A stretch of DNA of 64,000 nucleotides from Symsagittifera roscoffensis (GCF_963678635.1 NC_087071.1:29076484-29140483), one strand, 5' to 3'. Positions 1 through 13,189 are shown, counted from the first letter of the stretch. The notes: generated from the sequence alone by a model not told the origin. A program made the numbers and translations.

Positions 1-623
1 CTTCCCCAATACAAAGTAGTAAAACCATGTCCTTTCCTGACGTCAACAGAGCAAAAGCTGTTTGATTTTTGGCTCCATACACAAATAATATATTTCACGT
101 CATTTGAGATACCTTGCTTGTCTCATTTTTGTTTTCGAAACCATAACTTCATTAGAATAGAAATCTAATGATAGAAACCGGCATATTTGTTGCACCAAAA
201 TCTAACAAAAAGTTTGCTCTGATTAGAGTTGCACAAAAACTATAACACAAATTAATTCAAGCTCCCGCTTATCTAAATGATATTTTAGGCACCGATTGCC
301 CATGGACTTAGGTCGATATAAGAAATTTTCGTCCCGAAAAAAATCTATTGAAATTAAAATCTAAGAAATCAAATATTACAATGAAAATTGGATTTGAAAA
401 ATTGATGGAAAAAGTAAAAAATAATAACTAAATCTTTCCAATCTAATCAGACGGCTCTTTTTAAGAAGCAAAAAGAAACTAAATTTGAGATTGACTATAA
501 ATGACTGATTTAAATGAAAATGCGTTATACAAAATGTTCATCAATTGTCTTTTTCAGAATTCATGTAAGTTTCTTTTTTTTTATTTTTTCTTGAAGCCAT
601 AAATCCAGAGAAACCGCAGCCAC
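1..623. other. AT-rich non-coding DNA
   Basis: No reading frame, RNA gene or repeat could be supported here. The sequence is AT-rich with many short A and T runs, like most of the first 13 kb. Confidence 0.5.
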
Positions 624-790
624 GCACCAGTGAGTGCAGTCGAGAACCAGCGAGTCCATTCACGAATCAGTGGGTCTACTCATAATTCAGTGAGTCCACG
701 CACAAACCAGCGAATCCAGTCAAAACCAGTGGTTCCAGTAATGAACCAGTGAAACCAGTCAAGCACCATTGATTCCAGTCACTAGCCAGA
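624..790. repeat. Minisatellite, about 20-bp unit, 8 diverged copies
   Basis: Successive units follow the pattern aaccagtgagtccagtcacg with substitutions: caccagtgagtgcagtcgag, aaccagcgagtccattcacg, aatcagtgggtctactcata, attcagtgagtccacgcaca and so on. The copies differ from each other at several positions, so the array is old. It is more GC-rich than its surroundings. No function is evident. Confidence 0.85.
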
Positions 791-858
791 CTGCTAAAAA
801 CAAGAATAAAAAAAATAAATAAATCAGACACATATGCAACCAACTATATGGACAAACA

Positions 859-871
859 GACACACACACAC

Positions 872-919
<48 letters not shown>

Positions 920-924
920 ACACA
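859..924. repeat. (CA)n microsatellite
   Basis: An almost pure CA dinucleotide run of about 66 bp with three interruptions (a CG and two TA/TG steps). Read on the other strand it gives a run of alternating Val-Cys codons, which is an artefact and not a gene. Confidence 0.95.
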
Positions 925-985
925 TGCGCCCATGCCATTACACAAAGGTTTTTCAAATAATTTAATTCATTAAAATTGCATTTTG

Positions 986-1009
986 TTTATTTTATTTTAT
1001 TTTATTTTA
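986..1009. repeat. (TTTTA)n short tandem repeat
   Basis: About five tandem copies of the pentamer tttta lie 60 bp after the CA microsatellite. Confidence 0.8.
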
Positions 1010-4000
1010 AATTTTATTTCATTTTTGTTGTCTGAGTTCCAGCGGTCTTGTTTTTTTTTTCGGTCTAAGTTTGATTAAGTTCTGTGGGCGCAATGGATAG
1101 ACGTTGAATCTGGCAATTTAAAATTATGAAAAGCTCTTATTTTCTTGTTAGGCGTTTTTAAAGTATTTTTAGGGCGGAGTATTTGAAGGTTTCAGGTTTT
1201 ATTTTCAAAAAAATGTTTAGGAAAATTGAAATGAAAAAAAAATGACACCACTGTCTATTAAATGAGAGTATAATCGATTATGGTCTATGGGAGCTTGGTG
1301 CGACCGGAAACAAAATTTGCAATCAATAAAATATTCTAGTTTCTGTTAATAATTTTATAGGGAGCTATTTATGCAAAAATAACATCAATTCGTTGCCAAA
1401 TCTGATTCTAAAAAACAATCAAAATACCAGCAAAAACAAAACAACAGTAGAGTTTAATCGTTAAGAACAATTTGAACTCAGTTTCGTTGTTCGTCAATCT
1501 CATTTGCATAAAAACTTTAATCGAAATAGCATGACAGTTTTTATAAAACTAAAACAGAAAAGTGCACCTCGAGGAAAGCTTTGAAAACAATGATTGAGAG
1601 GAAAAAATTTGTATCAGAATTTTTCAAAGTCAGTCTCAAAATGGTATAGAAAACAGTTGCTTACACCGATGTTCATTTTTTCGAAGAAGTTGTTAATCTT
1701 GTTGGGTATCCCGGGCTGACCATCCACCAAAAAAATCCTCTATCTTAGAATTTCTTTGTGTTATGTAGAAAAATTCCATTAAATTATCTTTTTTTTAAAT
1801 CAAAATCCAAAAAAAAATGCCCAAAACAGTTTCAAAATTTTTTTATACCGTTTTAGCAATGAAGTAAAAGTAAATTTTTTTTTCAGTTCTTTCAGGTTTT
1901 TGCATGAAAAAATTCTCATACAAAGTTTAGAAAAAAGTCCATTTATTTTTCATTAAAAAATGCGAATCCAAAATTTTTTTGCAATACATCTCATAGTTAG
2001 ACGTATTAGTGGTTCCAAATTAATATGGTGACAAAAAAATCATTTTTGACGAGTCATGTCATATAGTACCGGACTTGTTGTATGTGAGGTTTAGATATCG
2101 ACAGCATTTCCAGTTTTCTGCAAAATGTAACTCAAAAAAGAAACCGGTTTTCGAGATAACGCATGTAGCGAAACCAATTGTTTGGTCTACGGGTTTTCGT
2201 TATTGTAGTCTCCGACAGCGGAGAACTTTTAAACTGGTTATTAGAACGTTTAAAAAACTTGAATTTTTTTGACATATTCCTTGATTCAGATGAATAGTAC
2301 AAGAGTCTACATATTTTTTACTCGAGAAAAACTCAGCGCTTGTTATAAAGATCGCGCTTCCAATAGTAAAACTAACCATTAAAGTTACAGCATTACTCAA
2401 TCAAAGCTCCGAAACTTAAGTCTTTTTTTGCTTTTTATTTTCTCAAAATTTCATGTTTCCTGTAACTAAATTCTGCTAGGTTAAGTTTCCAAAACTGCAG
2501 TCATATCTTTTATCTATGAGGAATTGTGTTGCTAAAAAACTCGATCTTAATAGGCTAATTCCGTCTTATAATTTTTTGTGAGAGATTTGGTACATTTTGA
2601 ACTTGATTTTTGCGCTCGGGATCTTTTTCGCTGATAATATCATCTTTAGGTAGCCAAGTTTTATCAAAAATTGTACAAATTTTCTAATTTTTTGATTTTT
2701 TTGCGTCTGTTTTTTAGTTTCTTACATTTAATTGAATCAGTTTGTTCTCCCATTTTAGGTCTTTTGAAAATAAATTCAGGAATCTATTCCGAAAGTGAAA
2801 TTATTTGATAATTAAGCAGACACAATTGAGATTTCTATTAGCCGCAACTTATTATCAGCTGTCAACTTTTAAACATCTTTTCTGTTGAAGCAAATCACAT
2901 TTTGGTGTTATATTGGAAAATAGTTGCCTCAAGTTGCAGTTACTTTTTTAAATGATAAAGTTCATTTTCTGTTCGTCCATTATCTAGGATATAAAATAGT
3001 AGTAGTTTAAAATTAGTGGTTGCTCTAACAAGGCAGCAGGAATACTTTGTTCCCATAATGATTATGTTGAAGTTGCTCAAAAACTTTTATCTTGCGAAGT
3101 AATCTGGGGTCAAAAGAGAAAAAACGCTAAGTGTATTGACTTTTGTATTTACTTTTTGAGGCGACGCATTTAGGCATTTACTTCTGTCGTCGAACAACGC
3201 CGCAAATTAAAAATTAAACAGGTTTTGATTGTTCTCATAGCCAAATTTAGATCTCCTCGTTAAATTGTTTTTTTTTCTGGTAGAATTATTAAAAATTGAC
3301 CAAAAAAACTGTTTTTTTTTTGCAATTTTTGAATTGCAAGCCAATTTCTGTTTGCAGTTCTGCAAGTTTGAGGCGTTAATAATTCAAAAACTACGCTCAC
3401 ATCTAAGGGTTATCTTAATAAATAGTCATGATGGAAACTGTTTGCAATCTTTAGGCTGTTTTGACGGAGTTTATTGATTTGATAGACCTCTATCATTTGA
3501 AGCAAAAATAGAAGATTTCAAAAAATTAATTTTGAGAGTTTCGCTTGTGAACAATTTAAGCAATTTAAGAAAATTTTTGAGTGGTATTTTTCAGTGCAAT
3601 TTATGGAGTCGATTTGTTTTTTTTTTTAGTTTTTGTTTGAACCGGTATCAAACTTAGTTGATTAAGTTTCTATTCTTAGTTGCGCATTTGATAACACTCC
3701 GCAAAAATGTTATAATTTCTTTTTGATTAGGAATACTTTATTTTTCAATCAATAGTTATCGAAATTGTCTGAAGTAACAAATTTTTTTGTGCTTCATTTT
3801 TCAAACTTTCAGGGTTTGCCAGGATAGAAACTAGACTAATTTTTAGTGTTTATGTTACGTACTCTTTGTAACAATTTCGCTGTCCCTTAGAAAATAGTTG
3901 GTTTTTTCCACATTTTTTTCGTTTGTCAACAGTAAGCACATTGGATGAAGAACTTTCTCATAGTGAAATACTTTTTAGCGGTTTTTTTTGGAAAATAAAA

Positions 4001-4965
4001 AATACAAATCCGAAGTCCAACACCATAAAACACAAGTCTGCTCAAGTTAAAACAAAACAAATTTAAATTCTGAAAAAAAATGACTGCACTATGTAAGGTT
4101 CAAACAAATGCATTTAGTACCATATTAACTAAATTAAAAAGTTCGCCTTAACTCGGTTTAAAAAAAAAATAAAACAATATAAGCCGCCGGTTACGTTATG
4201 TTAATATCGTAAGCTGAACTGTTAATTATACCAAATTGAATAAATGGGAAACTTCAATTTCCCGTTCCCAATAAAATGATCAGCAATTTTTTTAACCGAG
4301 CTAAGAATGCCAATATGTTTCAGGCTTATAAAAACATTGTCGAAAATTGCCAGCTAAGAATTCGAAATAGTCTGGAGCAAAAAAAACATTCGAATCGAAA
4401 TATTCTATCAATCTGTTCGCAATTTGAAGTATAAACAATTTAGTTTTAAGTTTGATCAAATTTAATGTTGCTAAGTGAAAAAAGGAAAACATTCGAAACT
4501 TTGAATTGATTTTTATTGTTACAAATTTGAGCATTTTCTTTTTACATCTGAACATATTTTTAAATGTCGAATCAATCAAAACTATACTGAGACAATACGT
4601 TTTTTACGGTGCAAAAAGAATACTTTTACGGTCAAAAGATAGCACGTACAACAACTAAAAAATCAAAAGATAGCACCTAAAATTCGACTCCCTCAAAAAC
4701 TGTCAACGGATTGTATCGACAACTCATACGACAACAGCAACAAGTTAGCTCATAGAAAGTAAGTGATTTCTTCGTTTCACAGAGAAAAATAAAAAAAACT
4801 TTGTTAACCAGATCAAAACTTCAATTCTCCCTACATGGGTTACATTCAAATCATTAAATCAATGTGTAGTACTTAGAATCGTCGTTCAATTGCTAAGAGC
4901 AGGCTGATTACAGCATTTAAGGCCGTATTAGTAAAATACACAACAACTCAGCTTTTATGAGATCC
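1010..4965. other. AT-rich DNA without supported genes
   Basis: Only short frames with poor composition occur, rich in Phe, Lys and Asn from A/T runs. I see no domain, no RNA gene and no clear splice-site-bounded exon. Exons of a host gene extending from the right cannot be excluded. Confidence 0.45.
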
Positions 4966-5226
4966 TCAGGCTTTTTGCCGTAGCACCGGATATTTGATGC
5001 AAATCCAATGTCGTCCAGGACAGATAACATTAAGCTTGAACCAATCAAAATTCAGCTCTTCAATCAGTCGGTTCATTTCAAACACCATCACCACGTTTCT
5101 GATATAAGGTAAAGGAACAATAAAACTAGCATTTGAGTGACCTCCCGACATCTTGATCTTGCTTCTATAGGTGCCAAAACTTATTCCAACGATGACGTTC
5201 GCGCAAAGATAATCGTCGAAACGAGC
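4966..5226 (-). CDS. Candidate terminal coding exon of an unrecognised host gene
   Basis: On the minus strand a pyrimidine-rich 3' splice site (tgtaggcatttcag) ends at 5,227. It is followed at once by an open frame of 86 codons ending in TGA at 4,966. The frame has balanced amino-acid composition (it contains VIVGISFGTYRSKIK and LIEELNFDWFKLNV), unlike the low-complexity frames around it. It shows an internal hydrophobic stretch near residues 11-17 and a C-terminal part with two cysteines. I do not recognise the family. It could be the last exon of a minus-strand gene whose earlier exons lie at 6-8 kb. The phase does not match a direct join to the candidate exon at 6,197-6,379, so an exon is missing or one call is wrong. 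Confidence 0.35.
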   Translation of the reverse strand, partial: ARFDDYLCANVIVGISFGTYRSKIKMSGGHSNASFIVPLPYIRNVVMVFEMNRLIEELNFDWFKLNVICPGRHWICIKYPVLRQKA

Positions 5227-5239
5227 CTGAAATGCCTAC

Positions 5240-6196
5240 AATTAGCAACTTTTGTTAAATGTACGACAAAAAGAAACAATAAAAAAACAAATATAATGGC
5301 TTTTTATTTACTTTCAACCAATCGCAAACATTTTACACCATTTTCAAATAACCAATAAATAAAGTCAAGTTACAATTTTCAAGATTTATTTTGCGCTTCT
5401 TCGGTAAAAAAAATTGCAAAAACTTTCATTTTTCGCTACACTTTTAAAAAATTTAGTTAAAAAAACTTCAGTTTGACTGTTAGCTTTTGTTATTCCTCAT
5501 ATAGAATTACGGGAACAAAACAGTTCTTATTGAATTATATTTTTGTTAAGTTTTTCTGTTTGCACTTTCTGTTTGCACAGCGACTGGCATTTTTCGTTTT
5601 TAATTTCTATATGAAGAACCAATCCACTGCCAGAACCACACATTTTTGAGAAGAAAAAAAAGTGTATGACCACAGAAATAACAATAGTTTGTAACTACCT
5701 ACTAAAAAAGATCCCTGTACTTTATTTTTTTTGAATTGTTTTTGTTACCATTTTTTATTTCTTCTTTTTTGGTAATTTTCATCGTTGATGTCTTATAATT
5801 CTATTCCAATAAAAACATCTCTAGTTATAATTTTCTAAAATTTTCGAGATGCTCGCCATTATGATGCTGGAAATCTTGTATCAGTGTGACATATAAAAAG
5901 CATTTAAATTTTTCCTAGATAGCAAAGATGTTTTCTTGAAAAATTTGGCAGAGAATGAGAAGAAAAATTTATTGAGATAAAATGTCTCCACAATTAGCAG
6001 TTTTTCACAAACACTCTTCTTCTTATACACAGAAGAAAAGTTGGAACTGGAGCTTTTTATATCTAGAAACTTCGCAAAAACAAAACAAAGTTGAGTTGGC
6101 CGCAGAGGTGAAGTTTCAAATTGAGCAGAAAAAAATCAATAAATTGTACATAAGTTAGGTTTCCACAATTATCATCCAAGTAACTTGTTCAGCTAC
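5240..6196. other. Probable intron or intergenic DNA
   Basis: No supported frame. A further minus-strand 3' splice-like site (aagatttccag) near 5,870 precedes a 13-codon frame, but no donor follows, so it is not called. Confidence 0.3.
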
Positions 6197-6379
6197 CCGA
6201 AAACATCGGCAAGGAAAGCTCATGCTCACTTGCCTTAATAAATCTCAAGTTTTTGCCGGCACTAGAAAAGTCTGTCAGTTTGTTCATGTAGTCCTGAGGG
6301 GATATTCCTTCTCGCTGACCAAATGTTTTATAGGTTCGGATCTGATAGACACAGCAACCTATGATCAAAAATAAAATTT
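6197..6379 (-). CDS. Candidate internal exon encoding a membrane helix
   Basis: On the minus strand tttttttgttttag ends at 6,380 and a GT (cggGTagct) follows at 6,196. Between them a frame of about 60 codons is open. It begins with a hydrophobic run (ILFLIIGCCVY) followed by basic residues and a polar segment containing GISPQDYMNKLTDF and KASEHELSLPMF. This suggests the end of a transmembrane segment and a cytoplasmic tail. Family unknown. Support is limited to splice-site consensus and codon-like composition. It may belong with the exon at 4,966-5,226, although the phases do not join directly. Confidence 0.3.
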
Positions 6380-8188
6380 CTAAAACAAAAAAATAATCGA
6401 ATTCTTATTACAAGATTTCAACGCAAACAAAACGCAACTTCATTTAATTTTTTCGCAAATTTGTTCCGCTTTAAAATCTTTGTATTTATTGAAACTTGTT
6501 TCAATTGATAAGTTTTGAAAGACTTCGGGTTTTTTACTTCGACTTTGTCACAAAAAAGCTTCAACAGAAATAAAAAAGTGTTTCGACTTTTTTTCAGCAA
6601 ATGTCAAAGAATTCTAACAGCTCATACATTACTCCTTTCAGTCGTGGCTTTAACATTATTTGAATATATTTAAACTTTTTTCATTGTAAAAAGCAACGAT
6701 TTGGCTAGATTGTTTACTTTGGAGCTAGTAATTTTTTTTCAGAAAAACTAAGCCGTGAAAATTTTTATTCATTCAAGAAAAGTTGAGGAAAAATACTTTT
6801 GTATTACTGTTTGAAAAAACAACTTCAAAAAATTTTTGCTTAAGATCCTAGAACTTTTTCAATTGATCTCAATAACCCGGATTGAACAAAAATGCTACTC
6901 ACACAATTGTTAAATAATGAAAAAGTGTTAGTCATACATTTTTCATGCGTTTCGATAAGTACAGAGTTTTGCATGAAAGGTCTATGATATTTGATTTTTC
7001 ATTTATGCAAAATGTATGACTAGCCTTTTCCCATAAACCAAAAACAGTTGACTTTTTAATCTTTATTTTCTCAAAATTTTTGGGATGTATTCCTGACCGA
7101 AGACAAGTGACAAAAAGCATGGTTTACTCCAAACTAGAGTCAACAAACGATTGATCTTCTGGCATTTATAATGCACTGGAAATGGCCTGAATTCTATAAG
7201 AGTTTTCTTACAAAAAGATATACTAAAAGCATCCAAGCAAATTTTTTCAAAGATGGTTTTTTTCTAAATGTGTGTTTTTAATTATCAGACAATGATCAAG
7301 GCAAACATAAACATGCCATACAAAAGCAAATAGGAGTATAAAGCGTTTTCGAAAAAAAAATTACCCACAGAAATCAAAAAAATTTCCATTTTTTTTGTAT
7401 CCAGGACTACGTTATGCACACAAAAAATTAAATTTTTTGTTCAAAAAAAGTTCCAGGAAAAGTTTTTTTGAATACAAATTTCGACTTGCGGTTGAGAAAA
7501 CTTTTGGGGCAAAAATACTTGGAAACATTTTTGTTGTCGCCATCAAAAAAACCCTAGTCATACAATTTCTATATTTATGGACAAAAAGTTTTTTTCTAAA
7601 TTTAGTAAGATACACCGACTTTTATGTCAAAACAAGAGAAAAATATTTTAAGAATCGATGACATCACTTTTTAAAAACATATAAAATTTTTAAGATTAGT
7701 ATTTTTTCAAAAACTTGGTTTATGGAATTGTATCACTAGCATTTTTGATCTTTGGCTGTCAATCCGGGACGTAAGAAAAAAACAGCCAACAGCTCAAAAT
7801 AAAATTTTTTCTTTTGAGGGAACAAGGAGGGAACACTTTGTGCTACGTGCACTGCATAGGGTTGTCTTTGTTCCACCAATTTCGAAAGTAATTGAATATT
7901 TTGAGAGCGCATTAGTACCTTTATAATTTTTATAAAAACTATTAAACCCTCAGAATTTTGGAATCCTACTTTCACGTTTGAAAATAAGCCCCGACTTAAC
8001 AAAATAATTGTTTTTGAGCCATTTGAGTCAACTGGTCTTTGTTTACAATCTGAAATATCTCCGACTACCTATGTTTCAACATTTCAAGTCTTTTTAAATG
8101 TTTGATACTAATTGATTATGAAATTACGAGTGTCATAAACAAAAGAAACTGTTCGGATTAATGGCATGAGAGATTTTTTTAGGATAAC
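6380..8188. other. AT-rich DNA without supported genes
   Basis: Long A/T runs and short frames only. If the candidate exons on either side belong to one minus-strand gene, this would be intron. Confidence 0.35.
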
Positions 8189-8337
8189 CTGAAGGTTCAA
8201 ACGTGTAGAATGAGTACCAATTGATGCTTTGGTAAAGTAACCGACTATATATTTCAATGAAGAAAGTGTCGTTCCAGTGAGGATTACGAGACTGGTTGAC
8301 ATTCCAAGTCCAGTATCGACTCACGCAGAAGTAGATA
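8189..8337 (-). CDS. Weak candidate exon
   Basis: On the minus strand gcatcacttttcag ends at 8,338 and CAG|GT follows at 8,188. The 49-codon frame between them contains SRNPHWNDTFFIEI, which faintly recalls the NPxWNExFxFxI strand of C2 domains. An overlapping alternative frame just upstream (about 8,320-8,450, with EPLKVETTGNLISIPSSFLP) ends at a gtgagt donor near 8,318, and the two readings exclude each other. Both are reported here because neither can be preferred from sequence alone. Confidence 0.15.
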
Positions 8338-8479
8338 CTGAAAAGTGATGCAGTTTAACCATGGGTAGGAATGAAGAAGGGATACTGATCAGGTTACCAG
8401 TTGTTTCGACCTTTAAGGGCTCTTTTTCGTCCCACCACTCACCTCACATCAGCATCTCGATTTCATGGAGTAGTGAGTG

Positions 8480-10129
8480 GTTTTACAAGGTTGAGTATGA
8501 AGACCAAATATGTTTGCCATCGCCTACTTAGTCCGTATGCCAAATTTTATAACGATCCGACAATGTGAACAGAAAAATTACTTTAAAAAATTGCAGGTAG
8601 GTGGAAAAAGAAAATAAGCCACGATAATATTGATTGGGGTTCGAGAATATAGACGAATAGCAAATGAATTGTCTATAATAGTAGAGCTGAACTTAGCCAA
8701 CCAAAAAAAAATTGAGTAGAAAGTTTAAATAACTATTGTTTTGAACGAAAAAAGGGGTTCACAAGTTAGGCGAAAAATAGCTGAAAATAGCAAACTAAAG
8801 GGTTTATGTTTAAGCACTTTTTTCAACATTGAGCTTTAAATTGTCCGCAAAAAACAAACTATTTTGAATGGCATGAAAAACAAAAAATAAACAATTTTTG
8901 CATGTATTTTTATCTATACTTCTTTATTATAGTTTAGTTTTCTAAACTTCTTTTGTTTAGCGCCTTCTAGATTGAATGCTGTGTACACTCCTTGGAAATT
9001 TAATGATTTTGTCAAATTATTCTTCTTTTTTCAAAACCCCTTGTTTTTTATCTACTTGACAATGTTTGATTGTTTCATGTTTCTCGAATCAGAAAGAAAG
9101 CACATTTATTTTTTTTTGAATCGTTTTGACCAACAGTTGAAAAAACCTTCGCTTGAATTGACTGAATCCAGTACATTGTGTTTTCCACGACTGGATTGAA
9201 TATCTCGTTGAAAGAATTTAATCGATGTATTGTGTTTTTGCACCAGAATATTAATTTTGTATAAAGTTAAATCAAGCAAATTCAATCAACCCGGGAAGTT
9301 TTATCAGCTTTTGAAAACTTCAGCTGATTTTTGTTCATCTTCGCTGAAACAATTTTCCGAGCACACTTTGCCAATCATCAGAATTTGTTTTCAAACGAAA
9401 ACGCCTAGTAAGTTTAGCTCACTTTCATGCCTTATTTCAAGCCTCCTTCAATTAACTAGATTGGTTCAGAATTTACTAGATTTTGGTAAAATGCAGATCC
9501 TGAAAATAGGCGAGTTTGGCCGAGTCGACTAACAAACAGGAATTTTGAAAAGTTGATGGAAGTCAACACGGGTTATTGTTCATTTTTCTGAACTGCTTAC
9601 TATTAAATATTTCTACTAATTTGCAGAAAGACTTCAACAATGCTACAAATCAACTACCATTACAGCATCAAGCTCTCAAGCAGGGTCAGTCAATTTTTGT
9701 ATTAAGAGTTTTGTTCGGTTTGTGTGCACATAATCTAATAAAGTCAGTTAGGGTCGACTAACTGATAATTTTTAATGGGAAAGTTGTAATGTGCCAAAAC
9801 TTGAAGCACCTGCTTTTGAACTATCATGCAGAGACAGATTAGCATTTAAAGTCTCATTCTAAGAATCTATTATTTCACTTTCCCTTTTTGCTACCTGTCG
9901 CGTCTTATCTTCTCTCCTATATTAGTTTTTTTTTAAAATTCTTGTTATTTTTTTAAAATCCTTCAAATTCTTGCTTATCGTTCTTAAGCTGATTGCAATT
10001 TTTTCACTAGACAATCAAATTCGATAACTAACCCCTATAAATTTCTCGTTTAGCAAGACACTTTTGATGCGTCACACTAATTTTGGGAAGTACGATAGAA
10101 TTGATTTCTCTGTAACCTCGCAATTTCTA
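8480..10129. other. AT-rich DNA without supported genes
   Basis: Two plus-strand frames of 60-100 codons occur at 9,230-9,760. Each ends in a short shared string (gtcgactaac), but composition is Ser/Leu/Phe-biased and no splice or domain evidence supports them. Confidence 0.4.
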
Positions 10130-12165
10130 TTCTTTCTGTAGATCTTACAGCGAAAACCAAAATCAGTCTTAGACTAGGGATTTGCTCGTTTTTCTGAGAT
10201 AACAGATACATCACTTCTGATTTATGCGACCAACGACTCCCAAAAAAGACAACTTAAAATTCAGTTTTGCGAGCATCTGACCTCTAAGGAGCCAATATTT
10301 TTTAAGGAGCATCTAACATGGAAAATAAAACATTCCAATCATTATAGATTTGAATAGTAATATGAACCCTAAATTTTTTTTCTGTTATAGCCAGAGTAAG
10401 ACCATAATCAGCGTGAAGACAAAAATCAGTATCGGAATTAAAATTTGCACAAACTACATCCTGCCAAAAACAAGCACCGTCATAAAAAAAAATCTTGTTT
10501 CCTAAGTAAAATTTTTTCTTAAACAATAGATCCATCACTTCTGATTTTTTGTGCCCAACGAGCCTTAAAAATACAGCTTAAAATTCAGTTTTAAGAACAT
10601 CTGACCTCTACCGAGCCAAGAAAAAATCTAGATCATCATACAGGGAAAAAAATACATTCCAAACAATATTGGGTTGACTTTTAATAGGCACCCCAAGTTT
10701 TTTCTGAGTGAGTCAGAATAAGATCAAAATCAAAGTAAGACCAAAGTTAGCATTGGACTCAGGACTTTCACAAATTACATCCCACCGAAAGCAAACAATA
10801 TGATGGAAAGTCTTTATTCTTAAATACGTTTTTTTCCGATATAAAAGATGCATCACTTCCGATTTTATGCAACCAACGAGTTTTCAGAAGACAAATTAAA
10901 AATTATTTTTGGGAGCGTCTGACATCTAGCGAGCCAAGAATAATTTGAGATCATCTCATAGAGAAAATCACACGTTCCAATAAAATTTGCTTTCAAGAGT
11001 AATAGAAACCCTACGTTTTTTCTGTTATAGCCAGAGTATGAACAACATCAGAGTACGATCAGAATCAGTCTCAGACTAAGGATTTGCTCAAAATACATCT
11101 CTCCGAAAACAAACACCGTGATGAAACAGCTTGTGTCTTAACAAAGTTTTTTTCTGATATAACAGATACATCACTTCTGATTCCATGATACAAAGCAGTT
11201 TTAAAAAAGACAACTTGATAATCAATTTTGAGAACATCTGACCTCTAATGAGCTAAGAGGTTTTTAGCTCATCATAAAGGGAAAATCATACGTTCCAATC
11301 AATATTGGTTTGATTAGTAAGTTTTTTCTGTTATGGCCAGAAAAAGACCAAAATCAGTCTTGGACTAAGGATTTGCTCAAACTCGATCCCCTTCCCCCCT
11401 CCCGAAAACAAACACCGCGATGAAAAATCTTGTTTCTTAACTAAAGTTTTTTCTGATATAACAGATATATCACTTCTGATTTTTATGCGTTCAAAAAGTG
11501 TTCAAAAAAGACAATTTAAATTTTAATTTTGAGTAATGGGAACCCTAAGTTTTTTCTTTGATAGCCAGATTAAGATTAAAGTCAGAGTAAGACCAAAACC
11601 AGTCTTGCACTAAGGATTTGCACTAAATACATCCAGCCGAAAACGAACACCGTGATAAAAAATCTTGTTTCTTTCAAAAAAGGTTTTTTTTTAGGTACAG
11701 ATACATCACTTCTGATTTATGCAACCAACGAGTCTTCAAAAAGACAAATAAAAATCAATTCTAAGAGCATCTGACCTTTTACAAGCCAAGAATTTTATGA
11801 GAACATCTTACAGGGAAAATTGTACATTCAAATCAATTTTGGTTTGAATAGTAATAGGAACCTTAAGTATTTTCTGTTATAGCCAGAGTTCGACAAAGAT
11901 CAAAGTAAGACCAAAATCAGTCTAAGGACTAAGGATTTGCACAATTTACATCCAGCCGAAAACAAACACCGTGATGAAAATTCTTGTTCTTGAAATATCT
12001 TTTTTCTGATTTAACAGATACATCACTTCTGATCTTATGCGAGCAACTAGTCCTAAAAAAAGCAAGTTAAAATTCAATTTTGAGAGCATCTGAGCTCTAA
12101 TGAGCCAAGAAAAATTTAAGATCATGTTACAAAGAATGTCATAATTTCCAATCAAATTTTCAAGG
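10130..12165. repeat. Tandem satellite, about 318-bp monomer, 7 copies
   Basis: The marker acagatacatcacttctgat recurs at about 10,202, 10,525, 10,844, 11,162, 11,461, 11,698 and 12,014. Spacing is therefore mostly 316-324 bp, with shorter monomers of about 300 and 237 bp. Other monomer landmarks recur in the same order: gcatctgacctct, gagccaag, gggaaaat, gttccaatcaatattgg, gccagagtaagacc, gactaaggatttg, gccgaaaacaaacaccgtgatg. Copies are diverged by perhaps 10-20 percent. The gccagagtaagacc to gccgaaaac section resembles the LTR of the retroelements in this window (see findings). Confidence 0.9.
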
Positions 12166-12169
12166 TGAA

Positions 12170-13189
12170 CGATTTTTTTAACCCCAAAACCCTAAAAAAT
12201 TGTACCTATTGAAATTGGAATTGAATGAAAATGGTTTATTGTTGGTTCCAGCTAGCTTTTTGCTGTTGCTCACAAAATTAAAAAGATTTTAAAGTTTGTC
12301 AGTTCAAAAACTAGGGACACTTATTTAGAGTAAATTTGAAATTTTACTTAAGCTTTTAAATGAAAACTCCAGTCATTCCAAATTGCAAGGTTTGACTTTT
12401 CTATAGTAGCCTTATTCCGAATAAACAATGTGGTTGTTTTTACAAAGAATTAAATTGAATACAAAAAGTTTAAGAATTGTTTGCACTCAATGATTTTGAA
12501 AAAACTCATTTTTTGAATCATTTGTTTCTGCAATTGTATGTCTGCAATCAAAAAATTTTTGTTTCTGCAATTTTATGTCTGCAATCAACAAGTTTTTGTT
12601 TCTTTATTTTTTTTTTGATCCTAGATGTCCAAAGTCAAAGTCTGTTTTGAATGCCTCATTCCGGTTCATTCCAGTACAGTCACAATTCTCTTACTTGAAT
12701 TTTCGGCATGCTGCTCCTTGTTTGGATTTGGGATCCGGCAAAACGTAATCAAAAGACTCGTCAGGCGAAGCTTTGCAAATCAGAAAAACTGAAAATATAC
12801 ACGTTTCACTACACCAATAAAGGGTTCCTATTATTGACACATTTTTTGCTCTTCGAAAAGTCAAAGTTGTTTTTGCTCTCGGCAGAAAATAGACATAAAT
12901 AAGATCTGCTGTGTCATTCCTGCACTAGAGTTTCATGGGAATTAATTGTTTATAAAGGAGTATAATGGCAAAAGACCTAACCCATTAATCGATTTTCGTG
13001 AGCTTTTTCGCTGTTGCTCACAAAACTAATGAAAATGGATTTTTAGGGGATTATAATTGGTTATTTTCAAAATTTAAAATTTCATAATAATCAATTAGTT
13101 TGACAATAAAATCGATATATTAGGCCACAAAAATTCATGAAAATTCATTTTTTTTTGCAAAAAAAAATTTTTTAAAATCGATAACTTTC
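12170..13189. other. AT-rich DNA without supported genes
   Basis: A 64-codon plus-strand frame at 12,708-12,902 has no supporting context. Short direct repeats (caattttatgtctgcaatcaa, twice near 12,530-12,590) are present. Confidence 0.4.

Noticed and set aside
759-956. Minus-strand frame with a long Val-Cys run
   Set aside because: It is the translation of the (CA)n microsatellite, with no other support.
10302-10538. 78-codon minus-strand frame in the satellite
   Set aside because: It lies within one monomer of a non-coding tandem repeat and is not conserved between monomers.
10130-12165. CRISPR-like regular repeat
   Set aside because: Units are contiguous and about 318 bp long with no unique spacers; it is a eukaryotic satellite.
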